Assembly: GCA_937927575.1 (NCBI GenBank)
Contig: CALBEE010000190.1
Location: 1 to 34,137, forward strand
Direction: 5' to 3'
Length of the DNA: 34,137 nucleotides
Source: an uncultured Saprospiraceae bacterium
GTDB lineage: Bacteria; Bacteroidota; Bacteroidia; Chitinophagales; Saprospiraceae
A model generated the notes under the pieces. The model saw nothing but the letters and a program-made list of their open reading frames with translations, had not been told where the DNA came from and searched no databases. Shown here in pieces: positions 9,928-18,532 of this stretch; positions within the stretch are counted from its first letter, which is position 1, and each line of letters begins with the position of its first letter. The translations under genes were made by a program, and so were the position numbers.

Positions 9928-10462
9928 CTTCAGCTTTTTGCTTGATTTCATCCATAGCATCTACCGTTTTTTCCCAGAAACCTAAAAACATAGGTTTAAA
10001 TTTTAAAAACACATCTTGGGAGTGGCGCGGCAATGGTTCGAGCATGCTATAACTCATAGATTCCTTTTTAGTTTCGTCTTCGAGCAACTTTAAGTTATCT
10101 AATAGATACAATCCTAGACTCACCAATAAAGCAAAGAAAGCTGCTTGAAGTGCTCCACCGGCTAATTTGTTGACAAAATTAAGATTGATCGCTTTAAATA
10201 GGTCTTCCAGCTTTTTACCTATAAAACGAACTAAAGCCATCACAATCACAAAAGTCAAAACGATCCCTATAATGATACTAATCGCGGGCTTTCCTTTGAT
10301 TACATTGTCCACTATATCCATTGTAAGTGGAGATAATTTGAGAGTCGCTACTATAGCTACTACCAAAGACGCAGTATCAAAAACCGTCCTTATCAATCCT
10401 CTCTGATAACCCACATAAAATCCAAATGCTAATATGATGGCTACTGCTATGTCTAAAATCAT
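9905..10462 (-). CDS. cvpA: CvpA family membrane protein
   Basis: 185 residues with the CvpA/colicin V production family layout: an N-terminal membrane helix (ILDIAVAIILAFGFYVGYQRGLIRTV, with the family's G-x-x-x-G-x-x-R/G pattern), a second at about 28-45, a third at 60-82 (SIIIGIVLTFVIVMALVRFIG), and a fourth after NKLAGGALQAAFFALLVSLGLYLL (about 98-121). A charged cytosolic tail of about 60 residues follows. Family members have been linked to colicin V production and purine-biosynthesis regulation in E. coli; no precise biochemical role is established. The gene is first in a two-gene minus-strand unit with the overlapping unknown gene, and its start at 10462 faces a 137-bp divergent promoter region. 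The family call is firm, the role is not. Confidence 0.85.
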   Translation of the reverse strand: MILDIAVAIILAFGFYVGYQRGLIRTVFDTASLVVAIVATLKLSPLTMDIVDNVIKGKPAISIIIGIVLTFVIVMALVRFIGKKLEDLFKAINLNFVNKLAGGALQAAFFALLVSLGLYLLDNLKLLEDETKKESMSYSMLEPLPRHSQDVFLKFKPMFLGFWEKTVDAMDEIKQKAEDAENQPE

Positions 10463-10599
10463 TATTCTTTGTTTTCAAATGTAAAATACTGTCCTAAGAC
10501 AGCCTTGATCGTTAAATATTACCTATTAAGGTGTGATATTATCAAAAATATGGGATTTATTCGTTCACATTATATAAATTCATACACTGAAGTGAAATT

Positions 10600-11076
10600 A
10601 TGAGGTTTATTTTTTCTTACATCTTGGTCCTTTTGGTAGCAATTTCGTCTATCGCACAGTCTGATACGCAAGTTTCGGAAAGGGCTTTCTTGATAGGTGA
10701 GAATGAAGAACATTTTGAACTTCTCGTTACTGAACATAGCGAGCAACTGCTCAATGTTTGTAATAATAGCATGGATAAGGCTTATGATGCATGGGTGAAT
10801 CTACTTAAAGATCTGGAAGGATTTGCTGAAGATAGAAACTTTGATCTGAAGGGTACAAAAATCTGGATCAATGTATTTTGGAACACAGACGGTAGTATTC
10901 GGAATATCGTATACTATCCTAAGCCCAATTCTAAGAATATGGACTTTTCCTTATTATCAAGCTTCTTAGCAGATTTTGTTGCCAGTTACCAATTTGCACT
11001 TACGAACGATAAGCCTTTCTCACACTATGGAAGTGCTTCTTTCCCTACATTTTACTCTTTTGCACAGGAAAAATAG
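10600..11076 (+). CDS. Secreted protein of unknown function
   Basis: 158 residues. The N-terminus is a signal peptidase I type leader (MRFIFSYILVLLVAISSIAQ, cut likely after SIAQ). The mature part contains a conserved-looking block WINVFWNTDGSIRNIVYYPKPNSKN. Its beta-strand pattern resembles the partner-facing domains of TonB-type or periplasmic proteins, but I cannot assign a family. It is probably periplasmic or outer-membrane associated. The next gene starts at a GTG 2 bp after its stop, so the two are almost certainly co-transcribed and may be translationally coupled. No Shine-Dalgarno site is evident before the ATG. Confidence 0.7.
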   Translation: MRFIFSYILVLLVAISSIAQSDTQVSERAFLIGENEEHFELLVTEHSEQLLNVCNNSMDKAYDAWVNLLKDLEGFAEDRNFDLKGTKIWINVFWNTDGSIRNIVYYPKPNSKNMDFSLLSSFLADFVASYQFALTNDKPFSHYGSASFPTFYSFAQEK

Positions 11077-11078
11077 CG

Positions 11079-12008
11079 GTGCGGTTTTACATCCTAATAC
11101 TATCAATAGTTTTTCTTAATTCTTGCAGTAAAGAAGCCGAAACCCTTGAATTTACAACTATTGTAACAGACACGAGCCAAGACTTAAGCAGTATAGATGT
11201 GTTTAATAATGAACTTATAATAGTCGGTGGTGATGTATTCAATCAAGGTATAGTCCTCCAAGGTGAAAATTTGAATTGGATCAAGACAGAATCATTTTCA
11301 GACAAACGACTTTTTGGGATTGATTGTAATGCATTCTCTTGTGTAGCAGTAGGACAGGACGGTTATTTCTATGAGTATACCGAAGAAGAAGGTTGGAATT
11401 TTGTGAGATTATCTCATTGGGATTTCCAAAGGGCTGTAAGCAATACAGTGAATAATATAGTGACGGTTAGCGGTAAGTCGTTTGAAGATGGACATATATC
11501 ACATTTAAACTCTTCTAATGAAGTGGATACTATACACACGATAGCGGCACAACTGCAAGATGTAGCTGCCGTGGATACTAATACTTTCGTAGCAGTAGGT
11601 TATGGCACCATTTTGAGATCTACAGATGGCGGATACGATTGGAATAGAATAGATCAGGAGGGAGACTTTTATCATAGCGTCGATTTTTGGGATCAAAACC
11701 ATGGGATCATAGTAGGCCAAGCAGGTAGCATCTTATTATCTGATGATGGCGGAAAAAATTGGAATACAGTTAAAAAGCCTGCCTCATTAAGTAGTAATCG
11801 GACGCAATTTTTGAGCGTAAAGTATATTAATAGTAGTACAATCTATATTGTGGGTGATGAAGGACTTCTATGGCGAAGTACTGATGGTGGTAATTCTTGG
11901 GATGATTTCAAGGTAAATACCGACAAAAATCTTAATGATTTGGCCGAGTTAGCAGGCAATCTATATGTTATTGGCGATAATGGTTATCTAGGCTTTATGG
12001 CGCTCTAG
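11079..12008 (+). CDS. Ycf48-like / Asp-box beta-propeller lipoprotein
   Basis: 309 residues from a GTG start placed 2 bp after the previous stop; this start gives an intact lipoprotein leader with lipobox LNSC (Cys about residue 16). The mature protein is a repeated beta-propeller. Three clear Asp-box motifs of the S-T/D-D-G-G-x-x-W type are present (STDGGYDW, SDDGGKNW, STDGGNSW), each preceded by a V.GYGTILRS-like strand pair. This is the arrangement of the Ycf48/Hcf136 and BNR-repeat families. In non-photosynthetic Bacteroidota such propellers are usually extracellular and of unknown substrate. It probably sits on the outer membrane and functions with the preceding secreted protein. The GTG start may lower its translation relative to its partner. 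Confidence 0.8.
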   Translation: MRFYILILSIVFLNSCSKEAETLEFTTIVTDTSQDLSSIDVFNNELIIVGGDVFNQGIVLQGENLNWIKTESFSDKRLFGIDCNAFSCVAVGQDGYFYEYTEEEGWNFVRLSHWDFQRAVSNTVNNIVTVSGKSFEDGHISHLNSSNEVDTIHTIAAQLQDVAAVDTNTFVAVGYGTILRSTDGGYDWNRIDQEGDFYHSVDFWDQNHGIIVGQAGSILLSDDGGKNWNTVKKPASLSSNRTQFLSVKYINSSTIYIVGDEGLLWRSTDGGNSWDDFKVNTDKNLNDLAELAGNLYVIGDNGYLGFMAL

Positions 12009-12130
12009 TCCATATCATATTGGGATCAATTACAGTCTTCTACAGTAAAATAATTAGTGTTTGATTGAATAGTAATTCCAACGAATGGATGTAAACTAGG
12101 GTAGATTCTAATGCCTGAGAATATAGCATA

Positions 12131-12177
12131 TTGACATACAAATTATCTTTTCTTATAATATATAATCCGTACTTTTA
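12131..12177 (+). promoter_or_regulatory. Promoter region of parE (two overlapping candidates)
   Basis: TTGACA at 12131-12136, a 17-nt spacer and TATAAT at 12154-12159 form an exact match to the E. coli sigma-70 consensus. Slightly downstream, TACTTTTA at 12170-12177 fits the Bacteroidota -7 box TAnnTTTG in all but its last base. Either would place the transcript start 25-60 bp before the parE ATG at 12221. Which is used cannot be decided from sequence. Confidence 0.55.
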
Positions 12178-12220
12178 CACGTCATAGAGAACTCTAGTAT
12201 ATATTAAAATACATAAGCAG

Positions 12221-14155
12221 ATGGCTGAGGTTACGTATAATGAAGACAATATAAAATCCCTGGATTGGAAAGAGCATATTCGTATGCGTCCTGGTATGTA
12301 TATAGGTAAGTTAGGTGATGGATCTTCTCCTGATGATGGAGTCTATATCTTGCTCAAAGAGATCATTGATAATTGCATCGATGAATATGTTATGGGTCAT
12401 GGTAAAAAGATCGAACTCGATATTAAAGATGGAGTGGTATCAGTGAGAGATTATGGTAGAGGAATACCTTTAGGAAAAGTAGTAGACTGTGTGAGTAAAA
12501 TCAATACAGGAGGTAAATATGATTCTAAAGCTTTTAAAAAGTCTGTAGGATTAAATGGTGTAGGTACAAAAGCAGTAAATGCCTTATCAGATCGTTTTTT
12601 AGTAAAGGCGGTGAGAGAAAATAAAGCTAAGGTAGCCGAGTTTTCACAAGGTAATCTTGAAAAGGAAAGTAAGATTATTAAGGCGAAAGAGTTTAATGGT
12701 ACCTATATTGAATTCGAACCCGATAGAAGCATCTTCAAAAACTATAAGTATCGATCAGAATATGTTGAGTCTCAACTTTGGAACTATGCATATCTTAATG
12801 CAGGACTTAAAATTATATTTAACGGAAAGACTTTATATTCTAAAAATGGTCTTTTAGATCTTCTTGAACGTAAGACCGATACTGCTGCACTTCGTTATCC
12901 AATCATACATCTTAAAGGTGAAGATATTGAGATTGCACTCACGCATGGTCAGCAGTATGGAGAAGAGTATTATTCATTTGTGAATGGACAACATACCACT
13001 CAGGGAGGAACGCATCTACAAGCGTACAGAGAAGCTATCGTAAAAACGGTAAGAGAGTTTTTTGGGAAAAATTTTGATAGCAAAGACATCCACACGTCTA
13101 TCATTGGAGCCATTTCAGTAAGAGTAGAAGAGCCAGTATTTGAATCGCAGACTAAGACTAAATTAGGATCACAAAATATCGGACCCAAAGGACCAAGTGT
13201 CAAAGCTTTTGTTCTTGATTTTATGAAAAGGGAATTAGATAATTTTCTCCATAAAAATAAGGAAGCCGCAGATGCATTATTAAAGCGAATTCAACAATCA
13301 GAACGCGAACGTAAAGAAATTGCAGGTATTAAAAAATTAGCTAATCAGCGTGCTAAGAAGGCCAATATTCACAATAAAAAATTAAGAGATTGTAGAGTGC
13401 ACTTAACCTCAAAAGTGAGAAGCACGGATGAAAGCGTTCGACTGGCGAGTATGGTATTTATCACAGAGGGAGATTCCGCAAGTGGATCTATCACTAAGGC
13501 ACGAAACGTTCAGCATCAAGCAGTATTTTCTTTGAGAGGTAAACCGCTCAACTGTTATGGTATGACCAAGAAAGTAGTATACCAAAATGAAGAACTGAAT
13601 CTTCTGCAACATGCATTGGATATCGAAGATGGGATAGAAAATCTAAGATATAATAATGTAATCATAGCCACAGATGCCGATGTCGATGGTATGCATATTA
13701 GACTGTTATTGCTTACATTTTTCTTGCAATTTTTTCCTGATTTAGTTCGCGAAGGACATCTATATATTTTTAATACTCCACTCTTCCGTGTAAGAGATAA
13801 GAGCAAGACTTTTTATTGTTACGATGAGCAAGAAAAGCAAGATGCGATTAAAGCCTTAAGAGGTAAGCCAGAGATTACTCGATTTAAGGGATTAGGAGAG
13901 ATATCACCTTCTGAGTTTGAAGATTTTATTGGTGATGATATCAGATTGGAGCCGGTAATGCTTCAAGATAATACCAATATCGAAGATGTACTTTCTTATT
14001 ATATGGGTAAGAATACACCAGCTAGGCAGAAGTTTATTATCGAAAACCTGAAGGTAGAGTTAGATCAACTGAAAGAAGAAGAGGTGATGGATATAGGTGA
14101 CGATTTTGACCCAACTATAAGTACTGAGCAAATCGCAAATGATATAGTAGGCTAA
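12221..14155 (+). CDS. parE: DNA topoisomerase IV subunit B (ParE-type)
   Basis: A 644-residue type IIA topoisomerase ATPase subunit. The GHKL ATPase domain begins [14 protein letters not shown], with catalytic Glu47 and Mg-binding Asn51 in [13 protein letters not shown], then DYGRGIP and the lid motif [13 protein letters not shown]. The transducer domain contains the conserved QTKTKLG segment. The TOPRIM domain has Glu416 in [11 protein letters not shown] and the metal-binding DxDxD at Asp485, 487 and 489. The C-terminal tail has the expected R-F-K-G-L-G-E motif. The [26 protein letters not shown]-terminus is typical of ParE rather than GyrB in Bacteroidota. ParE and ParC together decatenate daughter chromosomes. 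The subunit A gene, often next to parE in this phylum, does not follow here. The next gene is proC, 13 bp on. Confidence 0.93.
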   Translation: MAEVTYNEDNIKSLDWKEHIRMRPGMYIGKLGDGSSPDDGVYILLKEIIDNCIDEYVMGHGKKIELDIKDGVVSVRDYGRGIPLGKVVDCVSKINTGGKYDSKAFKKSVGLNGVGTKAVNALSDRFLVKAVRENKAKVAEFSQGNLEKESKIIKAKEFNGTYIEFEPDRSIFKNYKYRSEYVESQLWNYAYLNAGLKIIFNGKTLYSKNGLLDLLERKTDTAALRYPIIHLKGEDIEIALTHGQQYGEEYYSFVNGQHTTQGGTHLQAYREAIVKTVREFFGKNFDSKDIHTSIIGAISVRVEEPVFESQTKTKLGSQNIGPKGPSVKAFVLDFMKRELDNFLHKNKEAADALLKRIQQSERERKEIAGIKKLANQRAKKANIHNKKLRDCRVHLTSKVRSTDESVRLASMVFITEGDSASGSITKARNVQHQAVFSLRGKPLNCYGMTKKVVYQNEELNLLQHALDIEDGIENLRYNNVIIATDADVDGMHIRLLLLTFFLQFFPDLVREGHLYIFNTPLFRVRDKSKTFYCYDEQEKQDAIKALRGKPEITRFKGLGEISPSEFEDFIGDDIRLEPVMLQDNTNIEDVLSYYMGKNTPARQKFIIENLKVELDQLKEEEVMDIGDDFDPTISTEQIANDIVG

Positions 14156-14168
14156 TAAAAATGTCGAA

Positions 14169-14963
14169 ATGAAAAATAAGATTGCGATTATTGGTTGTGG
14201 AAATTTAGGCTTGTCTATTGTAAACGGATTATTGGACACGGACAATATTTCTCCTACTCAGCTCACAGTAACTCGAAGAAATATTGCCTCTCTTGAGTAT
14301 TTAACTGCAAAAGGCGTTTGTGTCACATCAGATAATTCTCAAGCGGTTGCTGATTCGGAAATAGTAATTTTTGCGCTCAAGCCGTATAAGTTATTGGAGG
14401 TGGTGCAAGACTTAAAACAAGAACTAGATTTCAATAAACATATTATCGTTTCATTAGCAACGGGAATATCATTAAAAGAAATTAATGAGATACTGGGAGA
14501 AGCCTTTCCTGTATTTAGAGCAATGCCCAATACCGCTGCTGATGTCAATATGTCTATGACCTGTATCTCTTCTTTTAATGCGAATGATGAAGCCATTAAT
14601 AAAGTCAGGGAATGTTTTAATTCAATAGGCGATACCATAATTATCGACGAAGAATTAATGGACTCAGCCACTGTTTTAGGTGCTTGTGGTATTGCTTATG
14701 TCCTCAGATTTATAAGAGGAATGATACAAGGTGGAATAGAAATAGGATTTGACGCTAAGATCGCAAGTAGAATAGTAACGCAAACTGTAAAGGGTGCTTC
14801 GGAATTATTAATCCAACGAAAAGAACATCCTGAATTTGAAATAGATAAAGTAACCACTCCAAAAGGCTGCACTATAGCAGGACTTAATGAAATGGAGCAC
14901 AATGGATTTAGCTCTGCATTGATTAAGGGAATAGTGACTTCTTATAATAAGATAGAAAAGTAA
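14169..14963 (+). CDS. proC: Pyrroline-5-carboxylate reductase
   Basis: 264 residues, the normal family length. It reduces 1-pyrroline-5-carboxylate to L-proline with NAD(P)H, the last step of proline synthesis, in the cytosol. The N-terminal Rossmann fold has GCGNLG at residues 9-14. The central part has the FALKP and FRAMPNTAA signatures. The C-terminal dimerisation domain carries TTPKGCTIAGLNEME, matching the family's T-x-P-G-G-T-T-x-x-G-L block with Lys in place of the first Gly, and the usual S/G-S-G-P-A-Y segment reads GACGIAY. These substitutions could affect substrate binding but overall conservation is good. It follows parE by 13 bp and is probably co-transcribed. A strong promoter for the next gene lies directly after its stop. 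Confidence 0.9.
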   Translation: MKNKIAIIGCGNLGLSIVNGLLDTDNISPTQLTVTRRNIASLEYLTAKGVCVTSDNSQAVADSEIVIFALKPYKLLEVVQDLKQELDFNKHIIVSLATGISLKEINEILGEAFPVFRAMPNTAADVNMSMTCISSFNANDEAINKVRECFNSIGDTIIIDEELMDSATVLGACGIAYVLRFIRGMIQGGIEIGFDAKIASRIVTQTVKGASELLIQRKEHPEFEIDKVTTPKGCTIAGLNEMEHNGFSSALIKGIVTSYNKIEK

Positions 14964-14972
14964 AAGCATTAC

Positions 14973-15000
14973 TTGCAATCCCAAAAAGGAATTATCTTTG
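14973..15000 (+). promoter_or_regulatory. Bacteroidota-type promoter of the SH3 lipoprotein run
   Basis: TATCTTTG at 14993-15000 is an exact match to the TAnnTTTG -7 box. A TTG at 14973-14975 lies 17 nt upstream, shorter than the usual 19-21. Transcription would begin near 15007. This shows that an in-frame TTG at 14998 cannot be the start of the next protein, and supports the ATG at 15028. Confidence 0.6.
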
Positions 15001-15027
15001 TGCCTTTTACAACAGGGTTCCCTTTTT

Positions 15028-16155
15028 ATGAAATACAGTACTTTTCTATTAGTTGCGATGTTTTGCATGGGCATTGGATTATTTTCATCATGTAATGATA
15101 ATGGTCCAGAGCGCCAAGAGATGGTGGATATTAAGCCTGTAAAAACCAAAGAGACTGTCACATATTATATCACTACTGTCGATAATCTAAGAGCTAGAGA
15201 AGGTCAACAAAAATCTTCTAAGGTATTGGCTAAGCTTAAAGAAGGCACGATAGTCAAATCTCTTAACGAAGCTTCCGAACATAAAGAAACGGTTACATTA
15301 AGAGGTAAGTCTTATACAGAGCCCTATCGAAGAGTTCTAATTGATGATAGTATGGAGGCTTGGATTTATGGGGGCGGTGTAGATGTATTTCATTCTGGTG
15401 AAGATATCGATGACATCACATCCATTAACAACTTTAAGTCTTTTCTCAAAGGAATGGCAGATATGAAAATATCTAATGGTAATGCTGTGCTCAAGAAACT
15501 GATGCAACTCAGTTCGGAAAATCCATCCACTAATGATGCTTTGTATTTTTTGTCTAAAGACTATATGGATAAATTGAGTTTTCAAGGATCCTTAGATCTG
15601 GATAAGCAAGGAATTACTATGGATGATGATTATGCTGCGATAGTGGATCGAACATATGATATGAATTCAAGTCGGATCGGAAAAGAAGCAGAGGAAAGCG
15701 GATTTCTACTTACCGCTTCCGAAGGTATGATCGGATATCAAACGGATCAATACGCCCTGGAAGGAGCAATTGGTGGAATTTTTTCGAATGAAGTAAAAGA
15801 ATATATCCGACTAAAAAAGAATGAATACAAGCATAGACTTTTTAGTGACGCAGCAATATCTGGATCATTAGAAGATCTTATGAATGATGCTATTTCGTGG
15901 AGTAATTTTGTAGAAAGATATCCAGATTTTGCAAAGGCTAAAGAATCGAAAAACACCCAAGAGTATCTAAAAAGAGCGCTCTTTTATGGTACTGAGAATA
16001 CTCCTGCTTTTGATTTTGAAAGTAGATTGGCTAAAAAAGAGTTTAGAGATATTTGGAACACCACTTTAGAAACTTATCCTAATGCTCCATTTGCTAAAGA
16101 GTTATATGCTCATATTCAAAAATTAGAATCTAACGATTGGAAATTTTCTGATTAA
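15028..16155 (+). CDS. SH3-domain lipoprotein, first of a tandem paralogous pair
   Basis: 375 residues from the ATG at 15028; an earlier in-frame TTG at 14998 lies inside the promoter and would spoil the leader. The lipobox is LFSSC (Cys about residue 22). After a linker comes a bacterial SH3 (SH3b) domain at about residues 45-120: YYITTVDNLRARE... SKVLAKLKEGTIV... then a Trp-containing WIYGGGV strand. The remaining ~250 residues are predicted mostly helical and match no family I know. The block ENTPAFDFESRLAKKEFRDIWN and the ending WKF are shared with the next protein. SH3b domains bind peptidoglycan or peptides in many bacteria; that role here is inference. It is probably an envelope lipoprotein. 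Its paralogue begins 43 bp downstream. Confidence 0.8.
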   Translation: MKYSTFLLVAMFCMGIGLFSSCNDNGPERQEMVDIKPVKTKETVTYYITTVDNLRAREGQQKSSKVLAKLKEGTIVKSLNEASEHKETVTLRGKSYTEPYRRVLIDDSMEAWIYGGGVDVFHSGEDIDDITSINNFKSFLKGMADMKISNGNAVLKKLMQLSSENPSTNDALYFLSKDYMDKLSFQGSLDLDKQGITMDDDYAAIVDRTYDMNSSRIGKEAEESGFLLTASEGMIGYQTDQYALEGAIGGIFSNEVKEYIRLKKNEYKHRLFSDAAISGSLEDLMNDAISWSNFVERYPDFAKAKESKNTQEYLKRALFYGTENTPAFDFESRLAKKEFRDIWNTTLETYPNAPFAKELYAHIQKLESNDWKFSD

Positions 16156-16198
16156 GTATTTAGATTATTGAACGTTTTTGTAAAAGTTATTTTATCAG

Positions 16199-17359
16199 AT
16201 GAAAAATATTTACGCCTATTTTATTTTTGTGATTATACTTTTTTTTGGATGTCATCAAGAAACAAATGATTCTCAAAAAAAAGTAAGTTCTACTGATTCG
16301 ATTGTAGAAACTAAAAAAGTAAAATCTTCTTTCAACCACAAATATTTTATTACTACTGCTGATATAGAAAGCAAAGAAACGCCAACACGAGAAGGAAAAA
16401 TACAAGAGCAACTTCCCAAAAATACTGTAGTTAAATTATTGAATGAAGTTTCAGAATTTAGAGATACTGTAAACGTAGCAAAGCGAAACTATATTGAGTC
16501 GTACGAAAGAGTTAAGTTATTGGTATCTGGAGTAGAAACTTGGGTATTTGGAGGCGCTCTAAAACCTATTTATACTGGTAGCAAAGACATTACTGATCCG
16601 CAAAGTTTACAAGATTTTTCCAGTTTTATTGCTGACTTGAATCCTGATCAATTAACGACGGGTAAAATGGTATTAGATAAAATGGCAGAACTAAAATCTG
16701 TGGACCTGACTACGAATGACGCAATGTTTTTTATGGGTTACGATTATCTTAAGCAATTAGCAAGATCTTCAAAGGCGCATAAAAGTATAATAGATAATCA
16801 TAGTTGGACTTTGGATGATTACAATGAAATTATGACGGGTACCATGGATATGGATTATCATCCTGTTGGAAAAATCATGCATGAAAATGGTTTAGCACTT
16901 GAAGGAGCCATGGGAGAGATCTTAGTAAAGAGTGATATAAATGTAATTGCAAAGGACTATAAAGATGTAGTATCAGCTCCGGTACAGGAATATATAGATA
17001 TGTTGCAGTTGGGTACTCGCTCTAAAATATTTGATAAGGATAATATTGTGGCACCATTGACATCGGTAGTAAATCAAGCTAATCTTTGGTCTCAATTTGC
17101 AGAAGATTATCCTGACTTTGCGCATATTTCTAATGTGAACATGAAAAGCGATCGATTTACTCAAGCATTATTAGGTGGAACTAAGAATACTCCGGCTTTT
17201 GATCATGCAAGTAGAATAGCTAAGCCAGAATATAAAGAGATATGGAACTACGTTCTTAAACATTATGGCGATACGCCAATGGGTAGGGAAGTAAAAAGCC
17301 ACACCAAATGGTTAGAGAGTCGAGATTGGAAATTTCCAGTAGAAAAACATGTACATTAG
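16199..17359 (+). CDS. SH3-like lipoprotein, second of the tandem pair
   Basis: 386 residues with lipobox LFFGC (Cys about residue 18) after a very hydrophobic leader. It aligns along its length with the preceding protein: YFITTAD at the start of the SH3-like domain, TVVKLLNE.SEFRDTVNV, ESYERVKLL, WVFGGAL, then TTNDAMFFMGYDYL, NLWSQFAEDYPDFA, NTPAFDHASRIAKPEYKEIWNYVL and RDWKF. The SH3 core is less canonical because the NLRARE segment is replaced by ESKETPTREG. This indicates an old tandem duplication with divergence of the first domain. The extra C-terminal tail is His-rich (VEKHVH). tadA starts 3 bp after its stop, so the two are transcribed together. It is an envelope protein of unknown function. 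Confidence 0.78.
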   Translation: MKNIYAYFIFVIILFFGCHQETNDSQKKVSSTDSIVETKKVKSSFNHKYFITTADIESKETPTREGKIQEQLPKNTVVKLLNEVSEFRDTVNVAKRNYIESYERVKLLVSGVETWVFGGALKPIYTGSKDITDPQSLQDFSSFIADLNPDQLTTGKMVLDKMAELKSVDLTTNDAMFFMGYDYLKQLARSSKAHKSIIDNHSWTLDDYNEIMTGTMDMDYHPVGKIMHENGLALEGAMGEILVKSDINVIAKDYKDVVSAPVQEYIDMLQLGTRSKIFDKDNIVAPLTSVVNQANLWSQFAEDYPDFAHISNVNMKSDRFTQALLGGTKNTPAFDHASRIAKPEYKEIWNYVLKHYGDTPMGREVKSHTKWLESRDWKFPVEKHVH

Positions 17360-17362
17360 ACT

Positions 17363-17827
17363 ATGGCATTATCTATACATAGTGACGATCACTTTATGAA
17401 GCAGGCGCTTAAGGAGGCGCAAAAAGCATATGATGCTGGTGAAATTCCAGTGGGAGCCGTAATCGTTAGCAACAATGTAATTATCGCCAGAGCGCATAAT
17501 CAAACAGAGATGTTGACTGATGTAACTGCTCATGCGGAGATACTCGCGATTACTTCTGCGAGTGAACATATGGGCAACAAATTTTTAGAGAAGTGTACGC
17601 TTTATGTCACCATGGAACCATGCCCTATGTGTGCTGGAGCATTGAATTGGGCAAGATTAAGCAGGGTGGTGTATGGTGCAGCGGACGATGAAAAGGGATT
17701 TATGAGATTCGGAAAAGAGATGTTACATCCTAAAACAAGATTGGAATATGGAGTTTTGCACGAGGAATGCGAAGAGATAGTAAAACGATTTTTTAGAACG
17801 CTCAGAGATAAAAAGCAGCAAGTATGA
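17363..17827 (+). CDS. tadA: tRNA-specific adenosine deaminase
   Basis: 154 residues. TadA deaminates adenosine 34 of tRNA-Arg(ACG) to inosine in the cytosol, allowing wobble decoding, and is normally essential. The zinc site is complete: His57 and catalytic Glu59 in AHAEI, and Cys87 and Cys90 in PCPMCAGA. The N-terminal EIPVGAVIV strand and the C-terminal RFGKEMLHPKT segment, corresponding to the tRNA-loop binding part, fit TadA rather than guanine or cytidine deaminases. It follows the second SH3 lipoprotein by 3 bp and overlaps the next gene by 4 bp (ATGA). Inclusion in a lipoprotein transcript is unusual for a housekeeping enzyme. Confidence 0.92.
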   Translation: MALSIHSDDHFMKQALKEAQKAYDAGEIPVGAVIVSNNVIIARAHNQTEMLTDVTAHAEILAITSASEHMGNKFLEKCTLYVTMEPCPMCAGALNWARLSRVVYGAADDEKGFMRFGKEMLHPKTRLEYGVLHEECEEIVKRFFRTLRDKKQQV

Positions 17828-18423
17828 TCTATTCGTTTAAAGGATTTACACCAGTGGTTGATCCTTCGTCTTACGTACATCCTTTAGCAGCAGTTACAGG
17901 TAATGTAATCATCGGAAAGAATGTCTATATCGGTCCAGGAGCTGCCATAAGAGGTGATTGGGGAGGCATCATCATTAAAGATGGATGTAATGTGCAAGAA
18001 AATTGTACGATACATATGTTTCCAGGTGTAGAAGTCGTATTAGAAGAAGCTGCCCATGTAGGACACGGAGCCATTATTCATGGTGCTTATCTTAAGTCCA
18101 ATTGTATGATCGGTATGAATAGTGTCATCATGGATAGAGCCGTGATAGGAGAGGGTAGTATCATTGGCGCTATGACTTTTGTGCCCGCAGATATGGAAAT
18201 TCCAGATCGTAAAATTGCAGTTGGTAATCCTGCAAAAGTGATCAAAGATGTCACAGATAAAATGTTGGCTTGGAAATCAAAAGGAACAGCACTCTATCAA
18301 TCTTTACCAAAAGATATGAGAGAGAATCTAGTGGAGACTGAGGCATTAACCGAAATTCCTAAAGATCGGCCTAGTCAAGAAAAACTATTTGAAGTTTGGA
18401 ATGAAATAAAATCTAGTGATTAA
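17824..18423 (+). CDS. paaY: PaaY-like hexapeptide-repeat (gamma-carbonic-anhydrase fold) protein
   Basis: 199 residues forming a left-handed beta-helix from hexapeptide repeats (about residues 10-140: VHPLAAVTGNVIIGKNVYIGP..., VGHGAIIHG, IGMNSVIMD, AVIGEGSIIGA). Putative metal-ligand histidines are present in TIHMF, HVGHG and IIHG. Overall length and the end of the helix (VGNPAKVIKDVTDKMLAWKSKGTALYQ) resemble E. coli PaaY more closely than shorter gamma carbonic anhydrases. PaaY is a thioesterase that removes hydroxylated or dead-end CoA adducts in phenylacetate catabolism. It overlaps tadA by 4 bp. paaG, paaH and paaI homologues lie 9-14 kb away. A generic gamma carbonic anhydrase remains possible. 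Confidence 0.75.
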   Translation: MIYSFKGFTPVVDPSSYVHPLAAVTGNVIIGKNVYIGPGAAIRGDWGGIIIKDGCNVQENCTIHMFPGVEVVLEEAAHVGHGAIIHGAYLKSNCMIGMNSVIMDRAVIGEGSIIGAMTFVPADMEIPDRKIAVGNPAKVIKDVTDKMLAWKSKGTALYQSLPKDMRENLVETEALTEIPKDRPSQEKLFEVWNEIKSSD

Positions 18424-18440
18424 AATTAGTAAGTGACAAT

Positions 18441-18471
18441 AAAAAAAGCGCACCCTTACAGAGGTGCGCTT
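18441..18471 (-). terminator. Terminator between convergent genes (minus direction)
   Basis: A perfect 9-bp stem (18446-18454 with 18463-18471; AAGCGCACC) has an 8-nt loop. The adjoining A-tract at 18441-18447 gives a U-run only for minus-strand transcripts, so it mainly ends the T9SS cargo gene. The plus-strand transcript from paaY has no T-run after the stem. Confidence 0.85.
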
Positions 18472-18532
18472 CATGACTAAGTACAGTCATATTTTCAAAT
18501 ATAATACCACTATGAATTTTCTTAGAGAAGTA

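Noticed and set aside
14998-15027. Upstream TTG start adding ten residues to the first SH3 lipoprotein
   Set aside because: It overlaps the last bases of the TATCTTTG -7 box, so it would not be in the mRNA, and the ATG at 15028 gives a clean lipoprotein leader.
17411-17417. Perfect AAGGAGG Shine-Dalgarno sequence
   Set aside because: It lies inside tadA, encodes conserved residues and has no suitable start codon at the right distance.
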